Assembly: GCA_964535025.1 (NCBI GenBank)
Contig: CAZHRW010000213.1
Coordinates: forward strand, 1 to 12,933
Length of the DNA: 12,933 nt
Reading direction: 5' to 3'
Source of the DNA: JAAYZK01 sp964535025
Lineage (GTDB): Bacteria > Planctomycetota > Phycisphaerae > SM23-33 > FEN-1343
Shown: piece by piece, positions 1-6,484 of the stretch
Layout of the letters: every line of letters begins with the position of its first letter
How positions within the stretch are numbered: position 1 is the first letter of the stretch
The notes under the pieces: model-generated
The model's input: only the letters and a program-made list of their open reading frames with translations
What the model was told of the DNA's origin: nothing
Database searches by the model: none
Translations under genes and position numbers: made by a program

Positions 1-120
1 ATATCGAATATCGAACAGGGAATATCGAATCTCGAAGTAGGCTGACGCACCAGGGTGCCTCCGGCGCCGCTGGCCGTTTACGTCGATATTCGATATTCCT
101 TGTTCAGTATTCGATATTCG
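1..120. repeat. Long imperfect inverted repeat of 'gaatatcgaa' type
   Basis: The left arm (about 1-40) and the reverse complement of the right arm (about 81-120) align over about 35-38 bases with a few mismatches and a small indel. Both contain two copies of GAATATCGAA separated by a gaacaggg/gaacaagg core. The 40-base centre (41-80) is GC-rich. The arms are strikingly AT-rich against their surroundings. The right arm ends immediately after the stop codon of the minus-strand dockerin gene, so its transcript would fold into a long hairpin that could act as a 3' stabiliser or terminator. No T-run is visible, so termination is inference. I recall similar words as dispersed intergenic repeats in Planctomycetota. 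The left edge may continue outside the window. Confidence 0.7.
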
Positions 121-124
121 CCGT

Positions 125-1816
125 TCACCGGCGCGGCGGGGCCAGGCGGGCGGTTTCCAGGAGGTCGAAGACCGACGTGTCGGTCGCGAGGTCGCGGGGT
201 GCGCGGCGGGCCAGGCGGCGCCGGAGGCGACGGGCGGGCGGCTCGACGGCGTCGGCGACGGCGGTGTCGGCGCGGACGACCGGGGCGGCGTCGGCGGCGG
301 TGCCGAAATGCTGCTTGAGCAGCATGAAGTCGTCGAGGTCCACGTCCCCGTCGTCGTCGAAGTTGCCCATCGCCCACGTCGCATCCGTCGCCGTGCCGAA
401 GTTCTGCTTGAGCGCCATGAAGTCGTCCAGATCGACATCCCCGTCGCCGTCGGCGTCGCCCGGCGAGACCAGACGCACCACCTGGACGGCTGGGCCGGCG
501 AGCCAGTTGTTACCGTCGTCCGGATCATCGATGCCGGCGGTCGACCGCACGTGCCCGCCGACGTAGTACACGCCGGACGACACGGCGGCGGGCACGTCCA
601 CGGTGAGCGTGACACTGTCGGAGGCGCTTTGGCCCGCCGCCAGCGACAGCGGCAGCTCGTAGGTTCCGATGAGGGTATCGTCGGCGGTGATGGTCGGGTC
701 GGTCGACAGCAGGATGTCGATCGCGCAGCCGCTCGCCTGCAGCGTGCGCGGGCCGTCGTTGACGATGGTGTAGCCGAGGCCCGCGGCGTTCGGGCCCGTC
801 AGCAGCGCCCCGCCGGGCAGTTGCAGGCCGTACGACGCCAGGCGGAGGTCGGCGTCGGGGATCAACGTGATCGACAGGGCGTACTGGCCCGTCGACCCAC
901 CGGGCGCGTCGCCCTCGCCGGTGACCGGGTCGTAGTCGGTATTCCCCGCGGCCGAGATGCCCACGTAATACCAGAACGAATCGCCGCAGGTGAACTCGAT
1001 GAACGCGTCGGTGTCCGGCCCGCTGTCGCCGTCGGGGGCGTAGGCATCGTCGTTGAATGCCAGCTCGTTGCCGGCGTCGTCGAAGATGCGCAGGTACCCG
1101 TCGAGATCGCCGGAGAGCCGGTCGAGATCGAGCCCTACGTTGGCGCCCGGGAACGCCGTGAAGCGGACCATATCCACGTCGGTCTCGGGGGTGATCTCGC
1201 CGTTGAACGTGGAGGGGATCGTCCAGACCGTCGTCGCCTCGGCGAGCTGGTCGTCGGTGTCCGTCGGCGGGGGCGCCGCTTCGGCCAGCAGGAGGATGTT
1301 GTCGATCCAGGCGCCGCTGTAGCCGTAGGGGATGCCGGTATAATCGGAGCTGAACTGGAAGGCGAGCGTCAGGTTGTCGTCCCCGCACCAGGCGCCCAGG
1401 TCGATATCGACCTGGAACCAGTCGCCCGACGAGCCCGTGCCCATCCCGCCGGTGGGCGTGCCGTTGACCGTCACCGTCAGGCCGTCGTAGCCGTACTCGC
1501 AGTTGAGGTAGGTCTTAAACGACAGCGTCGCGGCGTCGTAGCCGCTGAGGTCCACCGTCCGCGAGAGAGTGGTGAGCATGTTGTCGACGTAGTTGTTCGT
1601 CTCCGTGCCGTATTGGGTGACGGCGCAGTGGGCGCTGTACCAGCCGCCGTAGCTCATGGACATCGCCTGCCCCCACCGCCGGCCCTGGCTGACGTTCGTC
1701 GTCCAGGGCCCCGGGAACGAACCCTCGAAGGTTTCGTAGAAGATTGTCGTACTCAACAACAGCCGCGGCTCAAGCGATTCGAATTCGGTCGGACCGATCG
1801 TGGATGCTGATCCCAT
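125..1816 (-). CDS. Secreted LEPR-motif multidomain protein with type I dockerin
   Basis: A predicted exported 563-residue protein. The start is the ATG at 1816 because AAAGGG lies six bases upstream; an in-frame extension to 2032 runs through the promoter and is rejected. Visible in order: an N-terminal LEPRLLLS motif (residues 15-22) of the LEPR-XLL type; a beta-rich MAM/jelly-roll-like module (about 24-178, with paired Cys and AWIDNI near its end); a bacterial pre-peptidase C-terminal (PPC) domain (about 187-318); a CARDB-like adhesion module (about 321-447); and a dockerin (about 452-507) with two calcium loops starting DADGDGDVDLDDF and FDDDGDVDLDDF. An unusual basic tail follows (about 528-563, RRLRRRLARR then a short hydrophobic patch). 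No catalytic domain is visible, so a binding, adhesion or scaffold role is inferred. No cohesin is present in the window. The gene stands alone behind its own promoter. Confidence 0.9.
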   Translation of the reverse strand: MGSASTIGPTEFESLEPRLLLSTTIFYETFEGSFPGPWTTNVSQGRRWGQAMSMSYGGWYSAHCAVTQYGTETNNYVDNMLTTLSRTVDLSGYDAATLSFKTYLNCEYGYDGLTVTVNGTPTGGMGTGSSGDWFQVDIDLGAWCGDDNLTLAFQFSSDYTGIPYGYSGAWIDNILLLAEAAPPPTDTDDQLAEATTVWTIPSTFNGEITPETDVDMVRFTAFPGANVGLDLDRLSGDLDGYLRIFDDAGNELAFNDDAYAPDGDSGPDTDAFIEFTCGDSFWYYVGISAAGNTDYDPVTGEGDAPGGSTGQYALSITLIPDADLRLASYGLQLPGGALLTGPNAAGLGYTIVNDGPRTLQASGCAIDILLSTDPTITADDTLIGTYELPLSLAAGQSASDSVTLTVDVPAAVSSGVYYVGGHVRSTAGIDDPDDGNNWLAGPAVQVVRLVSPGDADGDGDVDLDDFMALKQNFGTATDATWAMGNFDDDGDVDLDDFMLLKQHFGTAADAAPVVRADTAVADAVEPPARRLRRRLARRAPRDLATDTSVFDLLETARLAPPRR

Positions 1817-1822
1817 GACATG

Positions 1823-1901
1823 CCCTTTCTGTGCTGCCCTGTTCCGGAACGACCCCCGGCCGCCCCGGAACAACCCTGTCTTCCCCTGATACCCACGGGG
1901 A
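1823..1901 (-). promoter_or_regulatory. Structured leader of the dockerin gene
   Basis: The minus-strand leader holds the ribosome-binding site AAAGGG (1823-1828). Immediately upstream is an 8-bp GC-rich stem between 1840-1847 and 1865-1872 (TGTTCCGG/CCGGAACA). Within it, 1841-1850 is the perfect palindrome GTTCCGGAAC. A second short stem pairs 1882-1886 with 1897-1901 (TCCCC/GGGGA). These could modulate translation, but they do not match any riboswitch class that I recognise. Confidence 0.35.
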
Positions 1902-1946
1902 CTCCACCGCCGGCGCCGGATACGGCGCGGCGCACCATTAAGACAG

Positions 1947-1974
1947 AGTTTACCACACTCCTCTCCCGCGTCAA
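1947..1974 (-). promoter_or_regulatory. Sigma-70-like promoter of the dockerin gene
   Basis: Reading the minus strand, a -35 box TTGACG (1969-1974) and a -10 box TAAACT (1947-1952) are separated by 16 bases. Transcription would begin near 1940 and give a leader of about 125 nucleotides. Both boxes stand out from the GC-rich flanks. This is seen by eye only. Confidence 0.5.
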
Positions 1975-2025
1975 CGCCTGATTCCGACGCGGCGCCGTCG
2001 GTTCGGCCGGCGCGTCCGGCAGGGG

Positions 2026-2054
2026 TTGACAAAGCCGCGGGCGTCGGAGACCAT
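2026..2054 (+). promoter_or_regulatory. Possible promoter of the NagD-like phosphatase
   Basis: A perfect TTGACA (2026-2031) is followed after 17 bases by GACCAT (2049-2054), a weak -10 matching three of six consensus bases. It lies about 130 bases before the chosen start codon of the plus-strand phosphatase. The -35 box is convincing; the -10 box is not. Confidence 0.3.
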
Positions 2055-2182
2055 CAGGGACGTGGCCCCAAGCTCAAGGACGCCCTACGTCGGGGCTCAC
2101 CGTGCCGCGGCATGTCGCCGACCGCCGGTGCCGCGACGGACAACGGGCGCGTAAGATGCCCCTAGGACCGGAGAGGTCTCCG

Positions 2183-2977
2183 ATGGATACACCGGCGCCG
2201 ATGGACAGGCTGCGAGCCCGCGCGGGCTTTATCTGCGACATGGACGGCGTGATCTATCACGGGGCGCGACTGCTGGCCGGCGTCGACCGGTTCGTCGCGT
2301 GGCTGGAGCGCGAGGGCAAGCGGTACCTGTTTCTGACCAACAGCTCCGAGCGCACGCCCCGCGAGCTGCGCGAGAAGCTGCTGCGACTGGGGATCGACGT
2401 GGCCGAGGAGCACTTCTTCACCAGCGCCCAGGCCACCGCCGACTTCCTCGCCCGCCAGTGCCCCGGCGGCAGCGCGTATGTCATCGGCGAGAGCGGGATC
2501 ACCAACGCCCTGTACAACGCCGGGTTCTCCATGAACGACACCACGCCCGACTACGTCGTCGTCGGCGAGAGCCGCAGCTACAGCTACGAGAAGCTCGAAC
2601 GCGCCATCAACCTCGTCCGCGGCGGCGCCAAGCTCATCGGCACCAACCCCGACTTGACCGGCCCGGGCGAGCAGGGCATCGTCCCGGCGACCGGGGCGCT
2701 GATCGCCCCGATCGAACTGGCCACCGGCTCGAAGGCCTACTTCATCGGCAAACCCAACCCCCTGATGATGCGCCAGGGCATGCGCAAGCTCGGCTGCCGC
2801 CGCGAGGAGACCGCCATCATCGGCGACCGCATGGACACCGACATTCTCGCCGGCCTGGAGGCGGAAATCGCCACCGTCCTGGTCCTGTCGGGCGTGACCC
2901 GTCGCGACGATCTGGCCGACTTCGCCTACAAGCCCGAGTATGTCCTCGACGGGGTCGGGGCCATCGTGCCCGCCTGA
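2183..2977 (+). CDS. HAD-IIA (NagD-like) phosphatase
   Basis: A 264-residue cytosolic phosphatase of HAD subfamily IIA (NagD/4-nitrophenylphosphatase type), close to the usual 250-270 residues. These enzymes use an aspartyl-phosphate intermediate and magnesium to dephosphorylate small phosphates such as nucleotides or glycerol phosphate. Motif I is DMDG with D19 (nucleophile) and D21; motif II is TNSS at 52-55; TNPD at 154-157 and K190 in GKPNP follow; motif IV is GDRMDTD at 214-220. The C2 cap lies between motifs II and III. The start at 2183 is chosen because GGAGAGG (2170-2176) sits six bases upstream; an in-frame ATG at 2102 would add a non-homologous Arg-rich leader. The Shine-Dalgarno overlaps a perfect GGAGA/TCTCC inverted repeat (2170-2181). 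It converges with the other HAD gene across a repeat-filled gap. The physiological substrate cannot be told from sequence. Confidence 0.92.
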   Translation: MDTPAPMDRLRARAGFICDMDGVIYHGARLLAGVDRFVAWLEREGKRYLFLTNSSERTPRELREKLLRLGIDVAEEHFFTSAQATADFLARQCPGGSAYVIGESGITNALYNAGFSMNDTTPDYVVVGESRSYSYEKLERAINLVRGGAKLIGTNPDLTGPGEQGIVPATGALIAPIELATGSKAYFIGKPNPLMMRQGMRKLGCRREETAIIGDRMDTDILAGLEAEIATVLVLSGVTRRDDLADFAYKPEYVLDGVGAIVPA

Positions 2978-3455
2978 TCGACCGCGCCCCTTTGCCGGCT
3001 GCGTTTCGGTTCGGCTGTTTGCCGTTTGCCGTTGTTTCGTTTGCCGTCCGGGCCGCTTCGCCGTTTCGAATTTGTTTGGGACTTCGAGTCTCGAATTTCG
3101 GGATCTCCTCCCGTTTCCGTGGTTGGTCGGGGGTCGCTGATGTTAACGACGGAGATAGCCACAAAGGACACAAAGATAGAACGACAAGAACGGCAACGAC
3201 ACAGCCAGCGGCTACAAAGGGGCACCCAGCCCAGCGGCAATAAGTGACTTGAATCTTGTTTCTCTATGTTCTCCCGCCTCCGCCAAGGCTTCGGCGTGGC
3301 AGCCGTGCCCTCTGCGGTAGAAGGCATTGTCGTTCTTGCCTTTGCGTTCTTTGTGCCCTTTGTGGCTCTCCTCGCCGAGGCTGTTTCCGGCGACAAAGCA
3401 ACCACGAAAACGGGGTGAGATCCGGATTTCGGATTTCCAAGGCCCCCCCCGCCGC
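2978..3455. repeat. Repeat-filled intergenic region between two convergent HAD genes
   Basis: No credible gene lies here. The first part (about 3000-3060) has iterated GTTTGCC words. Positions 3063-3105 carry 'tttcgaattt'-type repeats. A larger inverted-repeat composite (3093-3440) is listed separately. The stretch ends with eight consecutive C residues (3443-3450), a likely spot for sequencing or slippage error, just beyond the stop codon of the minus-strand HAD gene. Short open frames here have the Lys/Arg/His-rich look of translated 'acaaaggacacaaag' repeats and are not genes. Confidence 0.75.
3093..3440. repeat. Imperfect inverted-repeat element with 'agccacaaagg-cacaaag' arms
   Basis: The left arm, about 3093-3195, contains in order aatttcgggatctc, cccgtttccgtggttg, agccacaaaggacacaaag and acaagaacg. 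The right arm, read in reverse complement from about 3440 to 3330, has the same blocks in the same order: aaatccggatctc, ccccgttttcgtggttg, agccacaaagggcacaaag, aagaacg. About 130 bases in the centre are unmatched but carry a GC-rich self-complementary word (gcctccgccaaggcttcggcg, read as two halves, 3277-3297). The geometry resembles a non-autonomous MITE or a large REP-like hairpin. No transposase or target duplication is evident. Confidence 0.6.
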
Positions 3456-4151
3456 TCAGCCGGCGCTCGTTGTGCCCAGCATGGCGTACAGCTCGGCCGG
3501 CACGTCGGCCAGGTCGGGCGCGATCCAGTCGGCGCCGGCATCGCGGAGGACGTCGGCGGCGAAGGTGGTGGTCAGACCCAGGCACCGCGTGCCGGCGGCG
3601 ACGGCGGCGCGGACGCCGTTGGGGGCGTCCTCGACGACCAGGCAGGCCGCGGGGGCCAGGGCGAGTCGCTCGGCGGCGGTGAGGAAGATCTCGGGATGGG
3701 GCTTGGTGTGCTCGACGTCCGAGCCGGTCAGGCAGACGTCGAAGGTTGTCGCCGGCAGGCCGATCTCGCGGAGGTTGCCCTCCATCTTGACCACGTCGGC
3801 GCTGGTGGCCACGGCCAGCTTCATCCCGCCCCGCCGGCAGCGGGCGACGAACGCGATCACGCCCGGCAGCGGGGCCAGACGGCCGGCGATCAGCTCGAGG
3901 TAGATCGCGTACGCCCGGGCCTTGTCTCGTTCGAGGTGCCAGTCGATGCCGTACCGGGCCGCGACGCCGCCGAGGTAGCGGTTCTCGCCGGTGCCGGCGA
4001 AGGGGGCGAAATCCTCCGGACGGACCGTCACGCCGTAGGTCTCGGCGAACATCCGGCAGCCCGCCTCGGCCATCAGGGCCTCGGAGTCGCACAGCACGCC
4101 GTCCATGTCGAAGATGACCCCGCCGAGGGGGCCGCGGTGGGTCGAAGCCAT
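3456..4151 (-). CDS. HAD-IA phosphatase, beta-phosphoglucomutase-like
   Basis: A 231-residue HAD hydrolase of subfamily IA (beta-phosphoglucomutase/phosphoglycolate phosphatase group). Motif I is DMDGV with D15 and D17; motif II is T116/S117 in VATSAD; motif III is K150 in KPHPEIF; motif IV is E174-D175 in VVEDAPNG. The helical cap (about 25-95) contains GTGENRYLGG (53-62), which from memory resembles the HAD domain of plant SOQ1 proteins. It may act on a sugar phosphate or phosphoglycolate; a mutase rather than a phosphatase is possible. The start at 4151 is chosen because homology begins about ten residues later; an in-frame ATG further upstream would add an Arg/Pro-rich tail. No clear Shine-Dalgarno precedes it, and a promoter lies so close that the mRNA may be leaderless. 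It converges with the NagD-like gene. Confidence 0.9.
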   Translation of the reverse strand: MASTHRGPLGGVIFDMDGVLCDSEALMAEAGCRMFAETYGVTVRPEDFAPFAGTGENRYLGGVAARYGIDWHLERDKARAYAIYLELIAGRLAPLPGVIAFVARCRRGGMKLAVATSADVVKMEGNLREIGLPATTFDVCLTGSDVEHTKPHPEIFLTAAERLALAPAACLVVEDAPNGVRAAVAAGTRCLGLTTTFAADVLRDAGADWIAPDLADVPAELYAMLGTTSAG

Positions 4152-4158
4152 GCGGGGT

Positions 4159-4188
4159 ACTCTACCGGGGGGCGCCCGGCGGTGTAAA
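4159..4188 (-). promoter_or_regulatory. Possible promoter giving a leaderless HAD-IA transcript
   Basis: On the minus strand, TTTACA (4183-4188, five of six consensus bases) and TAGAGT (4159-4164, four of six) are 18 bases apart. The expected start of transcription falls at about 4152-4153, practically on the ATG at 4151. This would explain why no Shine-Dalgarno is visible. It is a by-eye match. Confidence 0.3.
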
Positions 4189-4220
4189 CCGTCGACCATA
4201 ATGCCCCCGACGCCACATCC

Positions 4221-4249
4221 AGGTCGTGCACAATGCACGCTTGCGACCT
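4221..4249. promoter_or_regulatory. Nested palindrome, candidate operator
   Basis: An inner perfect repeat CGTGCA-caa-TGCACG (4225-4239) overlaps an outer repeat AGGTCG (4221-4226) / CGACCT (4244-4249). A related GCAC/GTGC dyad recurs about 130 bases downstream (about 4376-4387). This could be a repressor binding site or an RNA hairpin; the regulator is unknown. Confidence 0.35.
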
Positions 4250-4602
4250 TGTCGGCCGCTCTGGCCCGGCATGGGACCCGATGGGGGGCAGTGCCGGCAT
4301 GGGCGGAGGATATGCAAAGCGGAGCGCCAACCGTGCATGATAGGGGCTTATAACGGCCGCACCCTTTCAGTTTTGCACGATTGTGCGTCGGCCGAAACGC
4401 ACGGTAACATCCGCAACCTACTACGAAAACAGAAGATAATGTTTTTGCCGCCGCCTGGCACGCAACTTGAAGTGTCTGGGGTAGACAGTAGTGCTGCGCG
4501 CCGGGCCGAGGTAAACTGTGTGCCAAGCCCGTTCGGCCGGATCGACTTCCACGGGCGCGTGGACGGGGCGGCGCCCGGAGCAGAACACGAAAGGAATCAC
4601 AC

Positions 4603-4983
4603 ATGGCAGCATTGCCGCAGGATGTGCAACAGGCGTGGGAAGATCGTGACGGTCCGGTGGTCCTCGCGACGGTCAGTGCCGACGGGGTCCCCAACATCAT
4701 TTATGCCAGTTGCGTCGGCCGCTTCGGCGACGACCGGCTCGTCGTGGCCGACAACTACTTCGACAAGACACGCCAGAACCTCCAGGGCGGCGGCCGCCAC
4801 GGGGCGCTGCTGTTCCGCGCCAAGGACGGCAAGGCCTACCAGGTCAAGGGCACGCTGGAGTACCACACCTCCGGCGAGGTCTTCGATCACATGAAAGCCT
4901 TCAATCCCGCTCAGCACCCCGGCAACGCCGCCGCGGCCGTGCGGGTGGAAGAGGTCTACTCCGGGGCGACCCGGCTGGCCTGA
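4603..4983 (+). CDS. FMN-binding split-barrel (pyridoxamine 5'-phosphate oxidase family) protein
   Basis: A small 126-residue soluble protein of the pyridoxamine 5'-phosphate oxidase-like split-barrel superfamily, which normally dimerises and binds FMN or F420. The features read are an N-terminal strand-forming segment PVVLATVSADGVPNIIYAS (about 18-36), the conserved VADNYFDKTRQNL segment (48-60), and a C-terminal VEEVYSGATRLA. It is too short for a genuine PNPOx of B6 metabolism, so a flavin reductase-like or stress-related role is more likely. The start has AAAGGA eight bases upstream. The oxidoreductase gene begins 59 bases after its stop on the same strand, so the two are probably one transcript, and the split barrel may hand flavin electrons to or from the reductase. 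That partnership is inference. Confidence 0.88.
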   Translation: MAALPQDVQQAWEDRDGPVVLATVSADGVPNIIYASCVGRFGDDRLVVADNYFDKTRQNLQGGGRHGALLFRAKDGKAYQVKGTLEYHTSGEVFDHMKAFNPAQHPGNAAAAVRVEEVYSGATRLA

Positions 4984-5042
4984 CACACCACGCCGGCGAG
5001 ACAACCCGCCGCACCGATCACCACGCTGAGAGAAACTACGCC

Positions 5043-6380
5043 ATGCCCAACGCAGATATCGTCGTCCTCGGCGGCAGCGCCGCCGGCATCACCGCCGCGG
5101 TCACCGCGCGCCGACACCATCCCGACAGGTCCATCCTCCTGCTCCGCAAGGAGGCGCAGGTCCCCATCCCGTGCGGGATCCCCTACATCTACGGCACGCT
5201 GGGCACCCCCGATAAGAACCTCATCCCCGACACGGTCCTCGAAACCAACCGCATCGACTGGCAGGTCACCGAGGCCACCGCGATCGACCCGAAGACCCGA
5301 CGCCTCCAGACCGCCGACGGCCCGGTCAGCTACGAACGGCTGATCCTCGCCACCGGCTCGGTGCCCACGCGGCCGCCCATCGACGGGATCGACCTCGACG
5401 GGGTCTTCGCCATCCTCAAGGATGTGCCTTACCTGCGGAAGCTCCAGGAGCGGATCGCCGCCGCCCGGACCATCGTCATCATCGGCGGCGGGTTCATCGG
5501 GATCGAGTTCGCCGACGAGATCAACAAGCTCGACGGCAAGGACATCACCGTCGTGGAGCTGGCGCCCAACTGCCTGAGCCTGTCCTACGACACCGAATTC
5601 TGCACCGAAATGGAGGACCTCGTCCGCAGCCGCGGGGTCACCATCCGCACCTGCGCCACCGTCGAGCGAATCGACGGCGACGGACGCGTCGACGGCGTCA
5701 TCCTCACCGACGGCAGCCGGATCCCCGCCGACCTGGTCATCCTCGGCATCGGCGCCCGGGCCAACGTCCAGCTCGCCGCCGACGCCGGACTGACGCTCGG
5801 GCCGACCGGCGGCGTGGCGGTGAACCGTGCGATGCAGACGTCCGATCCGGCGATCTTCGCCTGCGGCGACTGCGCCGAGAAGATCTCCTTCTTCGGCGGC
5901 GACCCGTCGCCGCTGAAGCTGGCGTCGATCGCCCAACTGGAGGCCCGGATCGCCGGGGCGAACGTGTACGGCCTGCGGCGGGAGAGCGGGGGCACGCTGG
6001 GCGTCTGGTCGACCGCCGTGGGCGCCTTGGCCATAGGCACCGCCGGGCTGACCGAGGCCATGGCCGCCGGCCGCGGCTACGACGTCGTCGCCGGCACCGT
6101 CGAGACCCCCAACCGCCATCCCGGCGCCATGCCCGCCGCGGCGGACGTGAAGGTCAAGCTCGTCTTCGAGCGGCATTCCCAGGTCCTGCTCGGCGGGCAG
6201 GTTCGCGGCAGCGACGCCGTCGGCGAATTGATCAACACCATCGCCGCCTGCGTCCAGAAACGCATGACCGCCGAGGACATCGCCATGTTCCAGATGGGCA
6301 CCCACCCGGCCCTGACCGCCTCGCCCATCGCCTACCCCCTGGTCAACGCCGCCGAAATCGCCATCAGCCGCATGCGGTGA
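5043..6380 (+). CDS. Cysteine-based FAD/NAD(P)H disulfide reductase (NADH oxidase/CoA-disulfide reductase family)
   Basis: A 445-residue flavoprotein of the pyridine nucleotide-disulfide oxidoreductase family, single-cysteine branch (CoA-disulfide reductase, persulfide reductase, NADH oxidase/peroxidase). FAD motif GGSAAG at 10-15; single catalytic Cys C44 in PCGIPYIYG; ATG at 103-105; NAD(P)H motif GGGFIGIE at 148-155; second FAD motif ACGDC ending at 277; a C-terminal dimerisation domain from about 320. Unlike the other copy in this window it has no rhodanese and no kinase. It is predicted to be cytosolic and to reduce a low-molecular disulfide, persulfide, oxygen or peroxide with NAD(P)H; the substrate cannot be chosen from sequence. 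The start at 5043 begins right at the Rossmann strand, with a weak GAGAG upstream. It is probably co-transcribed with the split-barrel gene. Confidence 0.9.
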   Translation: MPNADIVVLGGSAAGITAAVTARRHHPDRSILLLRKEAQVPIPCGIPYIYGTLGTPDKNLIPDTVLETNRIDWQVTEATAIDPKTRRLQTADGPVSYERLILATGSVPTRPPIDGIDLDGVFAILKDVPYLRKLQERIAAARTIVIIGGGFIGIEFADEINKLDGKDITVVELAPNCLSLSYDTEFCTEMEDLVRSRGVTIRTCATVERIDGDGRVDGVILTDGSRIPADLVILGIGARANVQLAADAGLTLGPTGGVAVNRAMQTSDPAIFACGDCAEKISFFGGDPSPLKLASIAQLEARIAGANVYGLRRESGGTLGVWSTAVGALAIGTAGLTEAMAAGRGYDVVAGTVETPNRHPGAMPAAADVKVKLVFERHSQVLLGGQVRGSDAVGELINTIAACVQKRMTAEDIAMFQMGTHPALTASPIAYPLVNAAEIAISRMR

Positions 6381-6484
6381 CCGGCCCGGTTCGCGGCCTC
6401 GCGACCGAGACGGTGGTCAAGGTGCTGGCCGCCGGCCGCGACGGTTGATAGACTGCCCGGTGCTCGGGGCGGGAGGCAACGGTG

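Larger units (their letters stand above)
4152..4602. promoter_or_regulatory. 451-bp divergent intergenic region with palindromes
   Basis: No gene is seen. The central part (about 4310-4480) is more AT-rich than its surroundings and has several dyads: the nested palindrome at 4221-4249 (listed separately), a GCAC/GTGC dyad near 4376-4387 in ttttgcacgattgtgcg, and TGTCT/AGACA (4473-4487). TATAAC-like (ttataacgg, about 4348-4356) and GATAAT-like (about 4435-4440) words occur without a good partner at -35. The region presumably contains the promoter of the downstream split-barrel/oxidoreductase pair. Confidence 0.4.

Noticed and set aside
1..120. CRISPR array
   Set aside because: Only one inverted pair of AT-rich repeats with no regular spacers; nothing else in the window shows repeat-spacer periodicity.
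308..1810. A 500-residue plus-strand open frame antisense to the dockerin gene
   Set aside because: Low-complexity Val/Arg/Gly/Ala composition and no motif. The minus-strand frame has LEPR, PPC, CARDB and dockerin features plus promoter and ribosome-binding site.
3026..3247. A small plus-strand frame encoding a Lys/Arg/Gln-rich peptide
   Set aside because: It is the translation of dispersed 'cacaaaggacacaaag' and 'tttcgaattt' repeats.
2926..4092. A minus-strand open frame spanning the repeat region and part of the HAD-IA gene
   Set aside because: The Arg-rich part is out of frame with the HAD motifs, and the rest is translated repeat sequence.
4226..4894. A plus-strand open frame across the palindromic intergenic region into the split-barrel gene
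   Set aside because: It overlaps the split-barrel gene in another frame, has no ribosome-binding site and has no protein-like features.
4956..6305. A 449-residue minus-strand open frame antisense to the flavin reductase
   Set aside because: Asp/Gly/Val-rich artefact. The plus strand has FAD and NAD(P)H motifs in the proper order.
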